Below, one piece after another: positions 23,358 to 34,659 of a stretch of DNA of 64,000 bases. This stretch comes from Ziziphus jujuba (taxonomy: Eukaryota; Streptophyta; Magnoliopsida; Rosales; Rhamnaceae): NCBI RefSeq assembly GCF_031755915.1, contig NC_083380.1, positions 28,305,501 through 28,369,500 of the forward strand, read 5' to 3'. Each line of letters opens with the position of its first letter. The stretch's first letter is position 1. Both the position numbers and the translations under genes were made by a program. The notes under the pieces are model-generated. The model worked only from the letters and a program-made list of their open reading frames with translations, made no database searches and was not told the DNA's origin.

Positions 23358-26300
23358 TTATAATGGAACTTTAGCTGGTGTACCTGGGTCACGAGGATAT
23401 TTCCCTGGGGTGGTGCGAGCTTTAAAACATACAATGGCAGTTCTCTGTCCATATGGGCTGTGTGATTCCACTGGGAAAACATGTTATAAAACTTAGTAAG
23501 AATACAAATATGCCTCTGTGTCTTGATACCAATATAATGAGACATAATTAAATCATGCATTTCAAGGATTGATTAAGAATTGAATTTAATTCTACAATTA
23601 GGTTAACCATACAACAAAAACTGACTAATATGAAGAGATGTGTTAGACTTTACAGAGATATCAAAGTCAAGCAAGGAGCAAAAGCCATAAGCCAAGGTTC
23701 TCAGCTCGCTCAATGCAGGAAGGGAAGGCCTCTAACATGGAACTAGAATCTTCAACTTCGCTACTTTTCTCAAACAGATTAGAAGGTTGTTCAAGGTGTC
23801 AAACAAATTTTAAACAAATTTTGATAGTACTTTGCACTTTAATCATTGGAACAGGAGATAATGCAGCAGAACATACATGATACATGTACAGAGTTTGTGC
23901 TTGCCATGCAAACTACACATTAACCCTCTCTATATCCCTGGAGCAACAGTTTTCCGGGTACAATAATTTGGCTCATGTTTGAATTCTCAGTTGGAGACAA
24001 ACATGTTAACCCAAGTAGGATTATCAATGGTAGCCTTAGAATTATTTTTAAAATATTGATTGAATTTATATTGAAAAGAAATATATTAGTCAGTGATATC
24101 TTATGAGAGTGCAGCAAGTTACCATGCTTAAATACTAGCTTACTGAAAACAAAAACAAAAAGTAAAATTATTCAGAGAAACATATTAAACCAAACACCAA
24201 CTTTTTGTATGTAAAGCAATACTTTGAGGTAATATAATTGTCATTAATGTGTTCGAGCATACCAGCGCAGAGTTGCAACAGAGAAGCACCCATCATTTCA
24301 ATTGCTCTTTCTGCATTCTTAACTTCCTCCTGTTTTAAATGTACCAAGTACAAAAGAGATTTTTAGTTCATATTATACAAGCCAGACAAAGAAGATATAA
24401 TGGACAGATTAATCATGTCACTAGAGCTAGTTAAAGAAATAAATGGCCCCTAGAAGGAATATGCACACCCATATTCCAATGACACTGTTTTTACATGGCA
24501 ATGGCATAACGCAATGAATTGCCTCACTAATTTCTTTGCCATGAGACAGTCACAACTCACAAGTTCATACCGAGGTTTATTTTTCAGAATATTCTCTACA
24601 ACCAAACTTTGGAAAACAACAAGAAATTTATGTGGTGCATTCTCTCTTCTCAATAAGTTTCGGAGGCCTTTCTTTCTTTCTACAGTACTCCATTGTCCAG
24701 CTCTGGCTTGCAATATCTCTTGTACTTTTAAAATTTCTTATTACAGATATTTTAGGATCTAAAACAACAATAAGAAAATCAATAGTAACATATTTTAAAA
24801 GAAAAAATTACTAATAAGGGAATTTTGCTATTGTATTTGCAATGCAAAATGATTTCTTTCTCTATCAGATCATCAGTGAAATTAATGCATTGTTTTAATA
24901 ATTCCTTATATTTGTACCTAAATCAGTGTAAAATGTAGATTTTAACAGATCCCCCCAATAGATACTCATGCATAAAGAAACTAATAGTGAAAGCCAGCAC
25001 AAACCTTCCCATGAAATTTGAAAAGAACTAGTCAATGGAATAGAGAGTTTAAAATCTTCATTTTTATAAAATGTCAACTACATATTCCAAAAATAAAAAT
25101 AAAATAACAATTGGAAATATTATCATGGTTTACACAATTATGTTTGTCTTTGGTAAAAGAGGTGGTTGAAATTAAGCTGTGGAAAACCAAACACACCTGA
25201 GGGTCATGGCCCTTTGCAGCAACAAACAAACCACCCACACGAACCAGAGGAAGACAGTATTCAGCTGACCAGCAAAGTAATGAAATAATTAAGTCTTGAA
25301 AATACACAGAGAGAAGCCGCGAGAGAACTTTTTTATTTATTACCTAACACTCTCATCTCTGCAACTGCTCTAGCTACTGCTACATCAAATTTCTCTCTAA
25401 AGCACGTACTTTGCCCCAAATTCTGTCCTATAACAAGGTTTGCAATGTAATCCAGATGAAGGTAAATGGTTAGCATATACTTAATTATGATAATTTTCAA
25501 TGTAAATAGTTGTAATAGGTTTGCATGCTCAGAGTCACACACACTATGTATATTTACATCATTACATGCATGGACATACTTGTGCATGTATATACACACA
25601 GAGATATATGTATATATAAACACCCAACAACAACAAAAACAACTAAAAATTCTCCAATGAAGCAAATCTAGCATGATATTGTTCAAAGAAAAACATCAGT
25701 AAATGCTATAAAAGAAATGAGAACTTAATAATCAAAGGACCAAAAAAATGAAAATACCTCAGCTCTTCCTCTTTCAACTTGAACATTCGTCAAACCGATA
25801 TGACTAATCACATGCTCCAAGAATACACACCTCTTATTCATAGACTCCATAAGGGTAACTTCCCAACCTGTCCACCACATATATATATATATATATAAAC
25901 ATATAATACATAAGATAAATCATCTTAACATATATATATATTTATATATATGTATTTAACGTATAATATATATATATGTATTTATGTAAAACATTAATGA
26001 AGAAAAATAATTGAAATAGAACGATATACCAGGGCAAGCAATGGCTAGAACTAATCCTGGAAGACCTGGACCACTTCCAACGTCAACAAGATTGAGATTA
26101 TTGCATGAAGAGCTACAATGAGAGAGATAAGAATTCCTTATAGGTGGTATAATCGCAAGCGAGTCTTCAATGTGTCTTTCCATGACTTCATTCTTCCCTG
26201 TCACAGCTGTCAAATTCATTCTCTGCAAGTTGATAAAACTCATTAAATTTTGTAGGAAAATGGTTCCAATTCATATTTCAAAACTTTTTAATACCTTTTT

Positions 26301-26620
26301 TTTTTCCTGGGATTTTCTCGGAATCCAAACAAAATATCATACATTATGTGAGAAACAAAAGTACAGAGAGAAGAAATGACCTGGTTCCATTCAAGAAGAG
26401 TGTCTACATAAAGATGGATCTGATCCTTTTGAAGAGGACTTAAGGCTTCAAAGTACGAAGAGTTGAGGATTCTGGTGGTAGTTAGAGCTTTTGTTCTGAG
26501 TCTGTACGGATAGAACGTCTTTGGCTTTGAAGCCGGAAAGTGTTTGAAGAAAGTCCCCAAAGGGAATGGGACTGCAGCAGCGCAACGAAAAACCAACATC
26601 TTCGCGCCGCTTTTGCGCAC
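23358..26620 (-). CDS. RSMG: RsmG/GidB 16S rRNA (guanine-N7) methyltransferase, chloroplast type
   Basis: Seven coding exons fit splice signals and frame: 26620-26381, 26222-26030, 25867-25758, 25422-25344, 25264-25197, 24329-24263 and 23470-23358. They sum to 870 bp, giving 289 residues and a stop. Residues 1 to ~45 are basic, Ser/Thr- and Phe-rich, like a plastid transit peptide. The RsmG domain follows: LSPLQKDQIHLYVDTLLEWN (61-80), MNLTAVT (82-88), the SAM-binding motif DVGSGPGLPGLVLAI (127-141), then ARAVAEM and GGLFVAAKG further on. The bacterial enzyme makes m7G527 in 16S rRNA; plastid 16S rRNA is the likely substrate. The start at 26620 is the first ATG of the frame; an ATG at 26599 (MLVFRC) is an alternative. 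Length is about 80 residues above bacterial RsmG, explained by the leader and a short C-terminal tail ending PGTPAKVPL. No break is seen. Confidence 0.9.
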
Positions 26621-27531
26621 ACTTTATTTTTTATTTATTAATTTTATGGGTTTTTTTTTTTTTTTTTCCTTTTATTTTCCTTCTTATGCGTGCTTCAAAG
26701 CTTTGTCCATTTGTAATTCTACATACATTCACCCAACAACTCTAATAACATTGTTGTCATTCACTTTTTTGTTTAGTTGCTAGATTAAAAAGAATTAGAA
26801 TTTAAAACAAGTTAATACAAATTAGAAAAATCAAAGTCTGTGTCTTTAAACTTTAATATTGATGTAACATATAAGTTTAACTTTTTAAGAAGTGTGTTTA
26901 CTATGTAATGATGTTTTAAATTACTCCAAATAAAAACTTAAGAATTTCTCCCTTTATATCAATTTTTGTAAAAAATAGAGTGGTACTTATAGGTTTTAGT
27001 CTTATTAAGCAAAGTTAGTAAAACTCTTAAATTTAAATAATTTCCATCCATTTTCTTCTTTTTTTCTTAATTATAAAAATATACCTTTTTTTCTTTATCT
27101 TAAAAAAATCTAGCAAGTATTTTTTTTTTTCTAATTAAAAAAACTTCTAGCAAGTTGATGGTGAAAGTACCATTGAGAACCCCTTATTGTTAGAAGCCAA
27201 GTGGTTAGTCCCCTTAAACCGTGTTTGACATGAATACAATGTCATATTTTATTTTTAAAATTCAAAAATAGTTTAAGAAGTAGAATTCTAGAAAAATCTC
27301 ATTCAACAGCTTCTAACCAAAATTAGTAAAAATATTAGCTCCTCATGGAGCTCTTATGCAGAAATTTAAGCTTTGACCAAACAGAAAAAAAAAAAAAGTT
27401 ACCCTAAACAAATTTTTACTTTTTTTTCTTAAGAAACTTTGTCTTTTTTAGAAAGAGAAAAAAAAATTGAAGTGTATACTAGAGTTGTTTTAGAAAATAT
27501 AGTTACCACCATTTGGACATTTATTTCAACT
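26621..27531. other. Intergenic DNA upstream of RSMG
   Basis: AT-rich with homopolymer T runs (26646-26667, 27120-27130). It must hold the RSMG promoter, but no element stands out. No gene seen. Confidence 0.5.
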
Positions 27532-28970
27532 TTTTTTTTTTTTGGTGAATAAAATTAATTACACAAGACACAAAAAACCTCCCAGAAACGGGAGGGAGTT
27601 ACATAGAGAGCTCACTTCTAAGAATATCAGAGGCTATCAAGTCCAAGACATCCCCTAGAAGAGCAATAAAATTACAACAAAACGAATCAAAAAGCACACC
27701 TGATTGAAGAGCTTTCTTGACTACCCTATTTGAATTTCTAGAGTTCCGAGACAAACACCAGTTTTCCTTCCCGAATAATGATCTAAGAAGGATCAGATCA
27801 TATCTTGTTTCCCACTCCGAGGGTTCTTATGAGGAAATGATGTTGTTTACCATCTTACTATAGTTCGAAGACCAATATAATTGATTCCACTTCCTCCTTT
27901 TTGCCACTTCAGCTGCCCAGGAAATAGCTTTCACCTCAGCATCAAAGGGGGAACTATACCAAATGATATTGAAAGCCATGAAAATGGCCTTCCCTTTCCC
28001 GTCTCTCACAATGAACATGATCCCAACTTGTCCATTGCAGAAAGCAGCATCCGTATTAACTTTCCACCATCCATTAGGAGGAGTTGTCCACCATTCTCTG
28101 GTCTTTTCAGATTGGTTATTGTTCAACTTATCCAGAAATAAAAACCCATCGACGACCTGGTTAAAACGGTGCACCATGTTCTGCTTTGGGTTGAAGATAG
28201 TGAAAATCCTATCATTCATACACCGCCAAGCAAAATATAACAGTGAAGATAGGAAAATAGTAAAAGAGTTCTTATCCAAATTTTGGAAGCAATTTTCCGT
28301 TTTCGAATTGACACAAAGCTCTACCAGGTCCTTGACATCAGTCATCTCCTAATTCTCCCAATATGCAACCCCATTTATTGGCAAACGCTAGTCTTCTGAT
28401 GAAATGGCAGTCTTTAAATATGTGCACGGCCATTTCCTCTTTATCTTCACACCACACACAGTTTCGTGCCCCTTTACCAATTCTATTAACAACCACCTCT
28501 CGAGTTGGAACCACATTAGACAACACTCTCCACAGAAAAAGTTTGAGATGCTCGTGAATCTTAAGATTCCAAAGTTTCCTCCAGATTCCTCCTCTTTCAT
28601 TACTTTGCTTGTTCTCAAAAAACAACTCATAGCAACTCTTGATAGTGAACTTTCCATCTTTGTTCCCCTTCCAAATGAGTTTATCTCTGCAACAAACTTG
28701 TGGCCAAGAAAGTTGTAAGATAGCTTCTAATGATTCAAAACTACTGAGTTGCCGAATTTGAGATTCTTTCCACTGATAAAACCTCTCATCTCGGAGTTTG
28801 AAAACTCTTCTCCAATTGGAAACATTTACTCCCTCCTTAACAATGGGGCTTTTGAGGTCAAAACTTGGAAGCCAGGGATCCTTCCAAATGTCAATATTAG
28901 ATCAGTCACCAATTTGGAAAAAAGAACCTTGTCTAATAATTTTTCTGGTTTTCATAATGCTTTTCCAAAC
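27532..28970 (-). pseudogene. LINE ORF2 remnant, C-terminal part (zf-RVT and RNase H-like)
   Basis: Minus-strand remains of a plant L1-type LINE. In order it shows the block WKSIMKTRKIIRQG, the block IDIWKDPWLPS, a zf-RVT domain (28625-28338: WRKLWNLKIHEHLKLFLWR ... CVWCEDKEEMAVHIFKDC), and a plant RNase H-like domain (28100-27830: WWKVNTDAAFCNGQVGIMFIVRD ... DAEVKAISWAAEVAKR). The run of T at 27532-27544 on the plus strand is the poly-A tail. Internal stops (for example after FFQIGD near 28905, and at 28338) show it is dead. The RNase H-like domain keeps the first Asp (NTDAAF) and the Glu (DAEVKA). Confidence 0.85.
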
Positions 28971-30221
28971 TAGGGATGGCAATTTATCCCGCACATCCCG
29001 AAAATCGCAGTACACCATTCCTAACGGGGTGGTTTTTCCCCAAAAAATCGGAATGACGGGGCGGGCTCGGGATTTTAGATGAAAAATCAATGCGGGATCG
29101 GACCGCGCCTGGGGAATAAATACCTCGTCCCGAATCCGGCCCGGTATATATATTTATTTATTTAATTTAGTTTTTTTATTTTTTATTTTTTATTTTTTTA
29201 TCATTCCCAATTTTTTACTAACAAACAACCCTATCCCTTTAACCCCTCATTTCATTTTCTTCTTGCCCCGACACACACTGCCGCCACTTGCAGCTGCTAC
29301 TTAAGCCTTCACCGCCACCTGCTGCTTAAGCCTTCACCGCCATCTGTTGCTCACTACCGGCGCCACCTACTGCAACAACACAGTTGAGCTCCTTATGCTA
29401 CTGGATCTCTCTTTCTTTCTTGTTTTTCTGTTCTTGTAAGACCTTTCTCTGCCGTTGCTCTAAATCAGACATTTTATTCTTTACTTTTCTGTTTGTGGGG
29501 AGGTGTTTGGGGTTTGCGGATTGGGATTGGGGGTCTAGGTGGTTGACATTTAGGAAGGGGGACCAGCTCGAGTTAGCAAGATGGAAAGCTATTGATTTTC
29601 TGAAATCCTATTTTATTACTTTCCATTTTCTATTTTTCCTTTCTTCTAATTATTTCATTTTCTACTTTTTATTTTTCATTTTTTATTTTGCCCCTATAAC
29701 AAATTATTCTAATCCAATTTTTCCTTCTTCTTTTCCCAAAATAATAATTTTAAAACATTTCTTCTTTAGTGATTGGATCATAGCATTTCTTCTTTATTGC
29801 ATTTCTTCTATTTATTTTTATCCTTACAAAATATTTCAAAATATTTTAATTTTATATTTTGCATCCGATTCATTCATTGAAGTATACTTGTTTAATCCCC
29901 TTTAATGCTATAAAATCTTTGTCTCCATAACAAAACTATTTATATATATATATATATATGCATTTGGCCATTGCGGCAAAACTGCCTAGAATATATAATT
30001 ATTTATTTTAATTTCCTCACACATTTGTCATCATTCAACGAAAAAAAAAAAAGGCCGAAATATGTGCACTTGTTTTTTTTTTTTTTTTTTGTCAGCATCA
30101 TGATATTTTGTTAATAATTAAACATGACCTTGCTAAGAATCATTGCATTATAGAAAACAAATTGAGTCTTTAGATTTTTCAAAATCATTCATGCAAAACC
30201 ATAATAATTAATTTGTTTGGA

Positions 30222-30261
<40 letters not shown>

Positions 30262-30303
30262 ATTAAAAACGGAAAAAACCACCCCGTCCAGTCTCCGTCC
30301 TGT
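28971..30303. mobile_element. hAT-like element inserted in the LINE, right end truncated
   Basis: Left terminus TAGGGATGGCAATTTATCCC abuts LINE sequence at 28970. GC-rich strings GGGGCGGGCTCGGG follow. At the right, the reverse complement of 30262-30303 reads GACGGAGACTGGACGGGGTGG then TTTTTAATTGATAT. This matches an internal part of the related element at 20085-20648 (near 20222-20265), not a terminus, so the right end is missing. The middle carries the 25-bp repeats at 29295-29344 and a 173-codon frame (29384-29905) with no recognisable transposase. Confidence 0.6.
29295..29367. repeat. 25-bp tandem repeat, ~3 units
   Basis: TGCTACTTAAGCCTTCACCG-type units at 29295-29319 and 29320-29344 are nearly identical. 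A third, diverged unit follows. The tract is rich in GCCGCCACC wording. Confidence 0.75.
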
Positions 30304-30555
30304 ATTGACCTATCTGAATCGAGTCAACAATCCAGTTTTGGTCAACCATAATAGCTTGAATCTTGTTCTTCCTTCTTCTATTAAGGAGACTGGTATGAAA
30401 AAACTTCGTGTTTCTGTCTCTCTCCTTGAGCCATAATTCTCTCAATTTCTTACACAAGATAGATTTCCATCTTGCCCTTTGCACTCTCAGTTTGTCCAAA
30501 GTCACAGAAACAATTTCAGCACAGTTAGAAGCTGAGCTAAGATTGTTTCAACTTT
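30304..30555 (-). pseudogene. LINE ORF2 remnant, segment preceding the RT domain
   Basis: Minus-strand frame 30505-30304 includes RARWKSILCKKLRELWLKERD and RNTKFFHTSLLNRRRKNKI, then WIVDSIQIGQY. This is the signature just ahead of the reverse-transcriptase domain in plant LINEs. It lies on the same strand and in the right order relative to 27532-28970, so both are parts of one insertion. Upstream coding (endonuclease) is absent, consistent with 5' truncation near 30555, although that edge is approximate. Confidence 0.8.
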
Positions 30556-31547
30556 AGTGTAGCCCAATAAAGCATCAAATCAATAATGCTATTATAGAGC
30601 CTATAAAAAGGAAACTGAGACTGCATTGAATGCCATGGCCAAATCCACACGTACACTTGCACAATTGTCCTATTTTATCAACTTTGTTTTGGTATATATC
30701 TTTTATTATTTTGGAAATATGGGACTCGAATTCAAAAATTCAGCTTAGAAAATAGTATTACAACTAAACTGTCCCGTGACAGTTTGTTTTTTATCATTTA
30801 TTATTATTTTTATTTTTAATTCCTTAGTTAGAGAAAGTAGAAATTTTTACTGGCAGACCTAATTATGAAACTTAAAATCTAGTATTAACAACTTGATCAT
30901 TGTTATATTACCAAAAACGTAATCATTGTAATGTTTTAGTGTCCTAAAGTAAAGAATATGGTATGAGTAAGTTTGAAATAATATGACTTCACAAAAAGAA
31001 GATGGTGTCAAAGTGTCAACTCACTTTCTTCATGCAATGATGATTTCTGAGATTTTCCACACAACCAAACAAGGCACAACCGCAAAGAATTAAAAGGCAT
31101 TTCTCTTTTTTCTGTTCAGTCATAGGGGGCCTCACTCACCACCTATTTCATGTTCATCACCCTTCTGCTGGTGGAATTAATCACATAAAGATTTGTTAGA
31201 TTTTGCTAGTGGGTCTTTAATTTTCAATACCTGCTATTATTATATGCGATTCTATTTTTTTTGTCCCAAGAGGCCCAAAAAAAAAAAAAAAAAGGTAAAA
31301 TGTTTAACCGTACCATATTATTATTCAGATTCTTGTTATTGTTATTGTTATTACTGAAAGCTTATTGTGTGCCAAAGCAAATGCCCAAGGTTATATGTGG
31401 TGGTGAGAAAATGGAAATTTTAAAGATGATTTGTTAGACTCCATCAATCGGTTTATATTAAGTGCTTAATGTTATATATTACCCATAATAAACTACAATA
31501 TAACTCTTCATATATAAACTATCCGATATAATTCTGTGGATAATTAA

Positions 31548-31586
<39 letters not shown>

Positions 31587-31588
31587 GA
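31548..31588. repeat. (GT)n(AT)n compound microsatellite
   Basis: GT repeats followed by AT repeats. Confidence 0.9.
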
Positions 31589-33284
31589 GCTAAGAGATCC
31601 TGAATCCACACATGGCAAACTGTGAACTTTATGATGTTTGGGTTTAAAATTTGTTTGGAGCTAAAAAATGATTTTGGAATCTCTGAGATATTTTATTTTT
31701 TTCTTTGTAAGCTGGGTTCCACAATTGGCATCAGACTTGTTTGGGTTTACAAAGACTTGATAAAGGAGAAAGTGGAAGGAAAAGGTTGGTTCAATGCGGG
31801 TGACTTTATCAGGGTCAAACGTAAAGTCATTGGACAAAGGGTTTTAAAAAGCAAGATTTAGAAATTAGAAGCCAAAGTTGTCATCCATTGGACCATTACA
31901 AGGTGTATGCTTTCTACATTTAAGGCCTGTTTGGATGGCTAATAAGAAATTTCTAAAGTACATATATTGGTTTAATTAATTAAAACCAGTCATACACATA
32001 TATCATATATGCCAACTAAATAAGAAAGTTTCTTATTTGGGGATACTTAAAAATCATTTTTTTCTAGGGAAAAATGTCTCAAGGTTATGCATTTCTCCAT
32101 GTTTCATTTTAGTAAAATAAGAAAATAATAAAAACAAAAAAATTAACATTTGAAGAAATAATGAGGGCATATATATATATATATATATAGATACAGTATG
32201 AATATGATCAACTTAAACGAATAAGAGCTTTTCCACAAGCCAATCAAAAAAGTTTTCCAAACAGTTCTTTTTTTGGTTCTTTCTCTCTCTCCTTTTTTTT
32301 TTTTTTTTTTTTTTGGGGTGTGTTGAGTTTTGTGGAGGAAGATCGAGAAGGCATCAAAGGGTATTTTTCTTGGATGACAGAAATATTTAAAACAGATTCG
32401 TTTTCCTTGTCAGTAAAAGTTAATTTGGCACACAGTGGTCGTGGCACAACTACTAAGCCATCATATATGGTGCCAAAGCTTAATAATTCTAAGTACTTTT
32501 TTCTTATTCGCCGGGAAAAAAAAAAAAAGTACTTTTTTTTTTCTTTTTTGGGATTAATGCTCCAAATTAAACAATAATCAACGTAGATATGTTTCCACAA
32601 GCACACATATATAGTTGAAGTGTATGTTTATGAAGTCTTTTTAATATAAAATCAACTTGATAGCTAGTAAATTTTCTTTATTGAACTTATAAATCATTGT
32701 ATTAGAGACTAAAATTTAAAAATATATTAATGATTTATTTAGAAACAATAAAGTATTAAATTTTATATAGACAAAATAAATCTTATATGGATCTATATTA
32801 ACCTTTATACCAATATAAACACTGGTAAAGAAAACTTTAATCATAAAACCATCAAATTGACAATAAAAATCTAGTTCTATGTATGTATAATTATCTATTT
32901 GAATTTTAGGGACAATAACTTGATATTATATGAACTTGAAGAAGTAGTTAATTCGTGGAGTACTAAAAATGGGACAAATTAGGGTTGATGGTGTTCAGGG
33001 TATATATAATATTTTGAGTCGTAATCAGTTGGTAAATAAAATAATAATAAATTATGGCTGATTTGTAGGCAATTAGGAGAGAAAAAAGGAAAAAGTGAAA
33101 TGGAAACAAAAAAGAAGGATGAGAAGATGTTTGGCATTGGTTGAGCTTTTTTTTTGAAGATGTACATCAGAGACCAGGTAGATATTCAGTGAGTGAGTGG
33201 TGACCCATTCAAAATATGCTTGTTTGGGAATCTTATCCATGTCTCAACAAACTCAAAGTTAACTATTCCCTGAGAACATTAATC

Positions 33285-33286
<2 letters not shown>

Positions 33287-33332
<46 letters not shown>
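33287..33332. repeat. (CT)n microsatellite
   Basis: Uninterrupted CT dinucleotides. A (GA)n run of 20 bp follows at 33369-33388, so the two can pair as an imperfect hairpin. Confidence 0.95.
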
Positions 33333-33334
<2 letters not shown>

Positions 33335-34255
33335 ATTAAAAAAATTGATTTTCCTCTTTTAGTTGTTTGAGAGAGAGAGAGAGAGAATAATTATTAAAAC
33401 GTTGGAAGAAGAGTAATATTCAATGTAATTTTATTTGTCTCCTCTTATATAATCAGCACAGGTACTATATACTACTTTAACAGAAGACCAGCCAGACATT
33501 ATCTTCAGAATGCCACAAACACACTGTCTTTCTCTCTTTCATGTGGTTGATTCCTAGCTCCCACCTGTTGTCCCTGCATCCCAGAGTTCAATTATTCCTC
33601 TGTCATTGTTAATTTCTTTTTTGTTTTTTTTTTTTTTGGTGAAATCTGTCATTGTACATTTCTTTTATATATATACATATAGGTGGCCTGCATATATATA
33701 TGTGTATAGGTTGCCTGCCAAATTCCATCTTTAACTAAACCCAATAAAGCTTAACTATTTCATCAACTCCATATACAGTCACAAACAGCCTTTTACTGTC
33801 TTTCAATATTAAAAAATAAATAAAATTAAAAATAAAACTACTCTTAATAAATAATTTCACACGAATTACTATCAGCTACAACACCATGCATCCAAGCTTT
33901 CTATAGGTGTTAGAATCCCCATGTACATATAGGGTTGAAGAAAGCAGCTTTTGAATGAAAAAGAAAATAATATACAGTTTAAAAAAAAAAAAAAAAAAGT
34001 AAATTATTTGTCTCAACTGACTCAAAATCAGAAATAGTAATTATTTTGCTAGTTGAATAAAATAGTAATATATTTTATTAAACTGTTTTCGAGAATACAC
34101 GTTACCACCTAAACTGAAATGCACTAGATTATTTTCCCTTCTCATATAAAATAAAATAAAATAAAATGAAGTGAACTTTTCTTTTGAGGAACAGGAGCTT
34201 GGGCAAAAGCTATACCCTCCTCATGGCTTAGTGATAATTCTCTCCACAAGAGAGA

Positions 34256-34264
34256 CTCTCTCTC

Positions 34265-34314
<50 letters not shown>

Positions 34315-34334
34315 TGTCTCTGTGTGTGTGTGTT
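34256..34334. repeat. CT-rich leader and (GT)n tract
   Basis: A run of CT repeats with a few interruptions ends in TGTGTGTGTGTG just before the ATG at 34339. It looks like a plant CT-rich 5' leader but could equally be a plain microsatellite. Confidence 0.6.
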
Positions 34335-34338
34335 AGAG

Positions 34339-34659
34339 ATGGCACGCAATACCTTGGATTTATCTTCAAGCTTTGAGCAGCAAAACCCAACAGCACCAAT
34401 CATGATGCCCTCCATCTCCTCCATGCCCATCTCAGCTCTGACTCTCTTCAACCATCATTACCCCCTCAAACTCAAACCCTCCTTTATCCTCCTCTTCTTC
34501 TTCTTCTTCTTCTTCATCTTCATCATCATCACCCACCAACTTCTTCATCATCAACACCTTCAAACACACCCAAGCGAAGAAGAAGAAGAAGAAGAAAAAG
34601 AAGCAGCAGAAGAAGAAGCACCAAAAGACGAAGAAGCAACAGAAGAAGAGGGCTTGTGA
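34339..34659 (+). CDS. Possible small membrane protein, hypothetical
   Basis: 106-codon frame with the ATG in good context (AGAGATGGCA) after a CT-rich leader. Residues 1-47 are ordinary sequence (MARNTLDLSSSFEQQN ... MPISALTLFNHHYPLKLKPS). A run rich in Phe and Ile follows (about 48-66, FILLFFFFFFFIFIIIT), which could span a membrane. The tail is acidic (Glu-rich, about 78-106) and encoded by GAA/GAG trinucleotide repeats. I do not recognise the family. The Phe and Glu stretches come from TTC and GAA repeats, and the +2 frame reads as Ser-rich then Lys-rich sequence, so selection on this frame is unproven. Evidence for a gene is the leader, the start context and the non-repetitive N-terminus only. 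Confidence 0.3.
   Translation: MARNTLDLSSSFEQQNPTAPIMMPSISSMPISALTLFNHHYPLKLKPSFILLFFFFFFFIFIIITHQLLHHQHLQTHPSEEEEEEEKEAAEEEAPKDEEATEEEGL

Larger units (their letters stand above)
30556..34255. other. Intergenic DNA, 3.7 kb, no supported gene
   Basis: AT-rich, with microsatellites listed separately and an A/T homopolymer-rich patch at 32290-32550. Open frames at 31622-31861 and 32244-32606 have no recognisable domain; the latter runs through homopolymers. Confidence 0.5.

Noticed and set aside
23230..23496. Plus-strand 88-codon frame over the last RSMG exon
   Set aside because: It is the antisense of the exon encoding VESHSPYGQRTAIVCFKART, which continues the RsmG frame correctly.
29384..29905. 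173-codon frame inside the hAT-like element
   Set aside because: Phe/Ser/Tyr-rich, driven by T-rich sequence, and without the hAT dimerisation or zinc-finger wording, so not called as transposase.
31622..31861. 79-codon frame next to a GT/AT microsatellite
   Set aside because: No family resemblance, no leader or splice context. Left unannotated.
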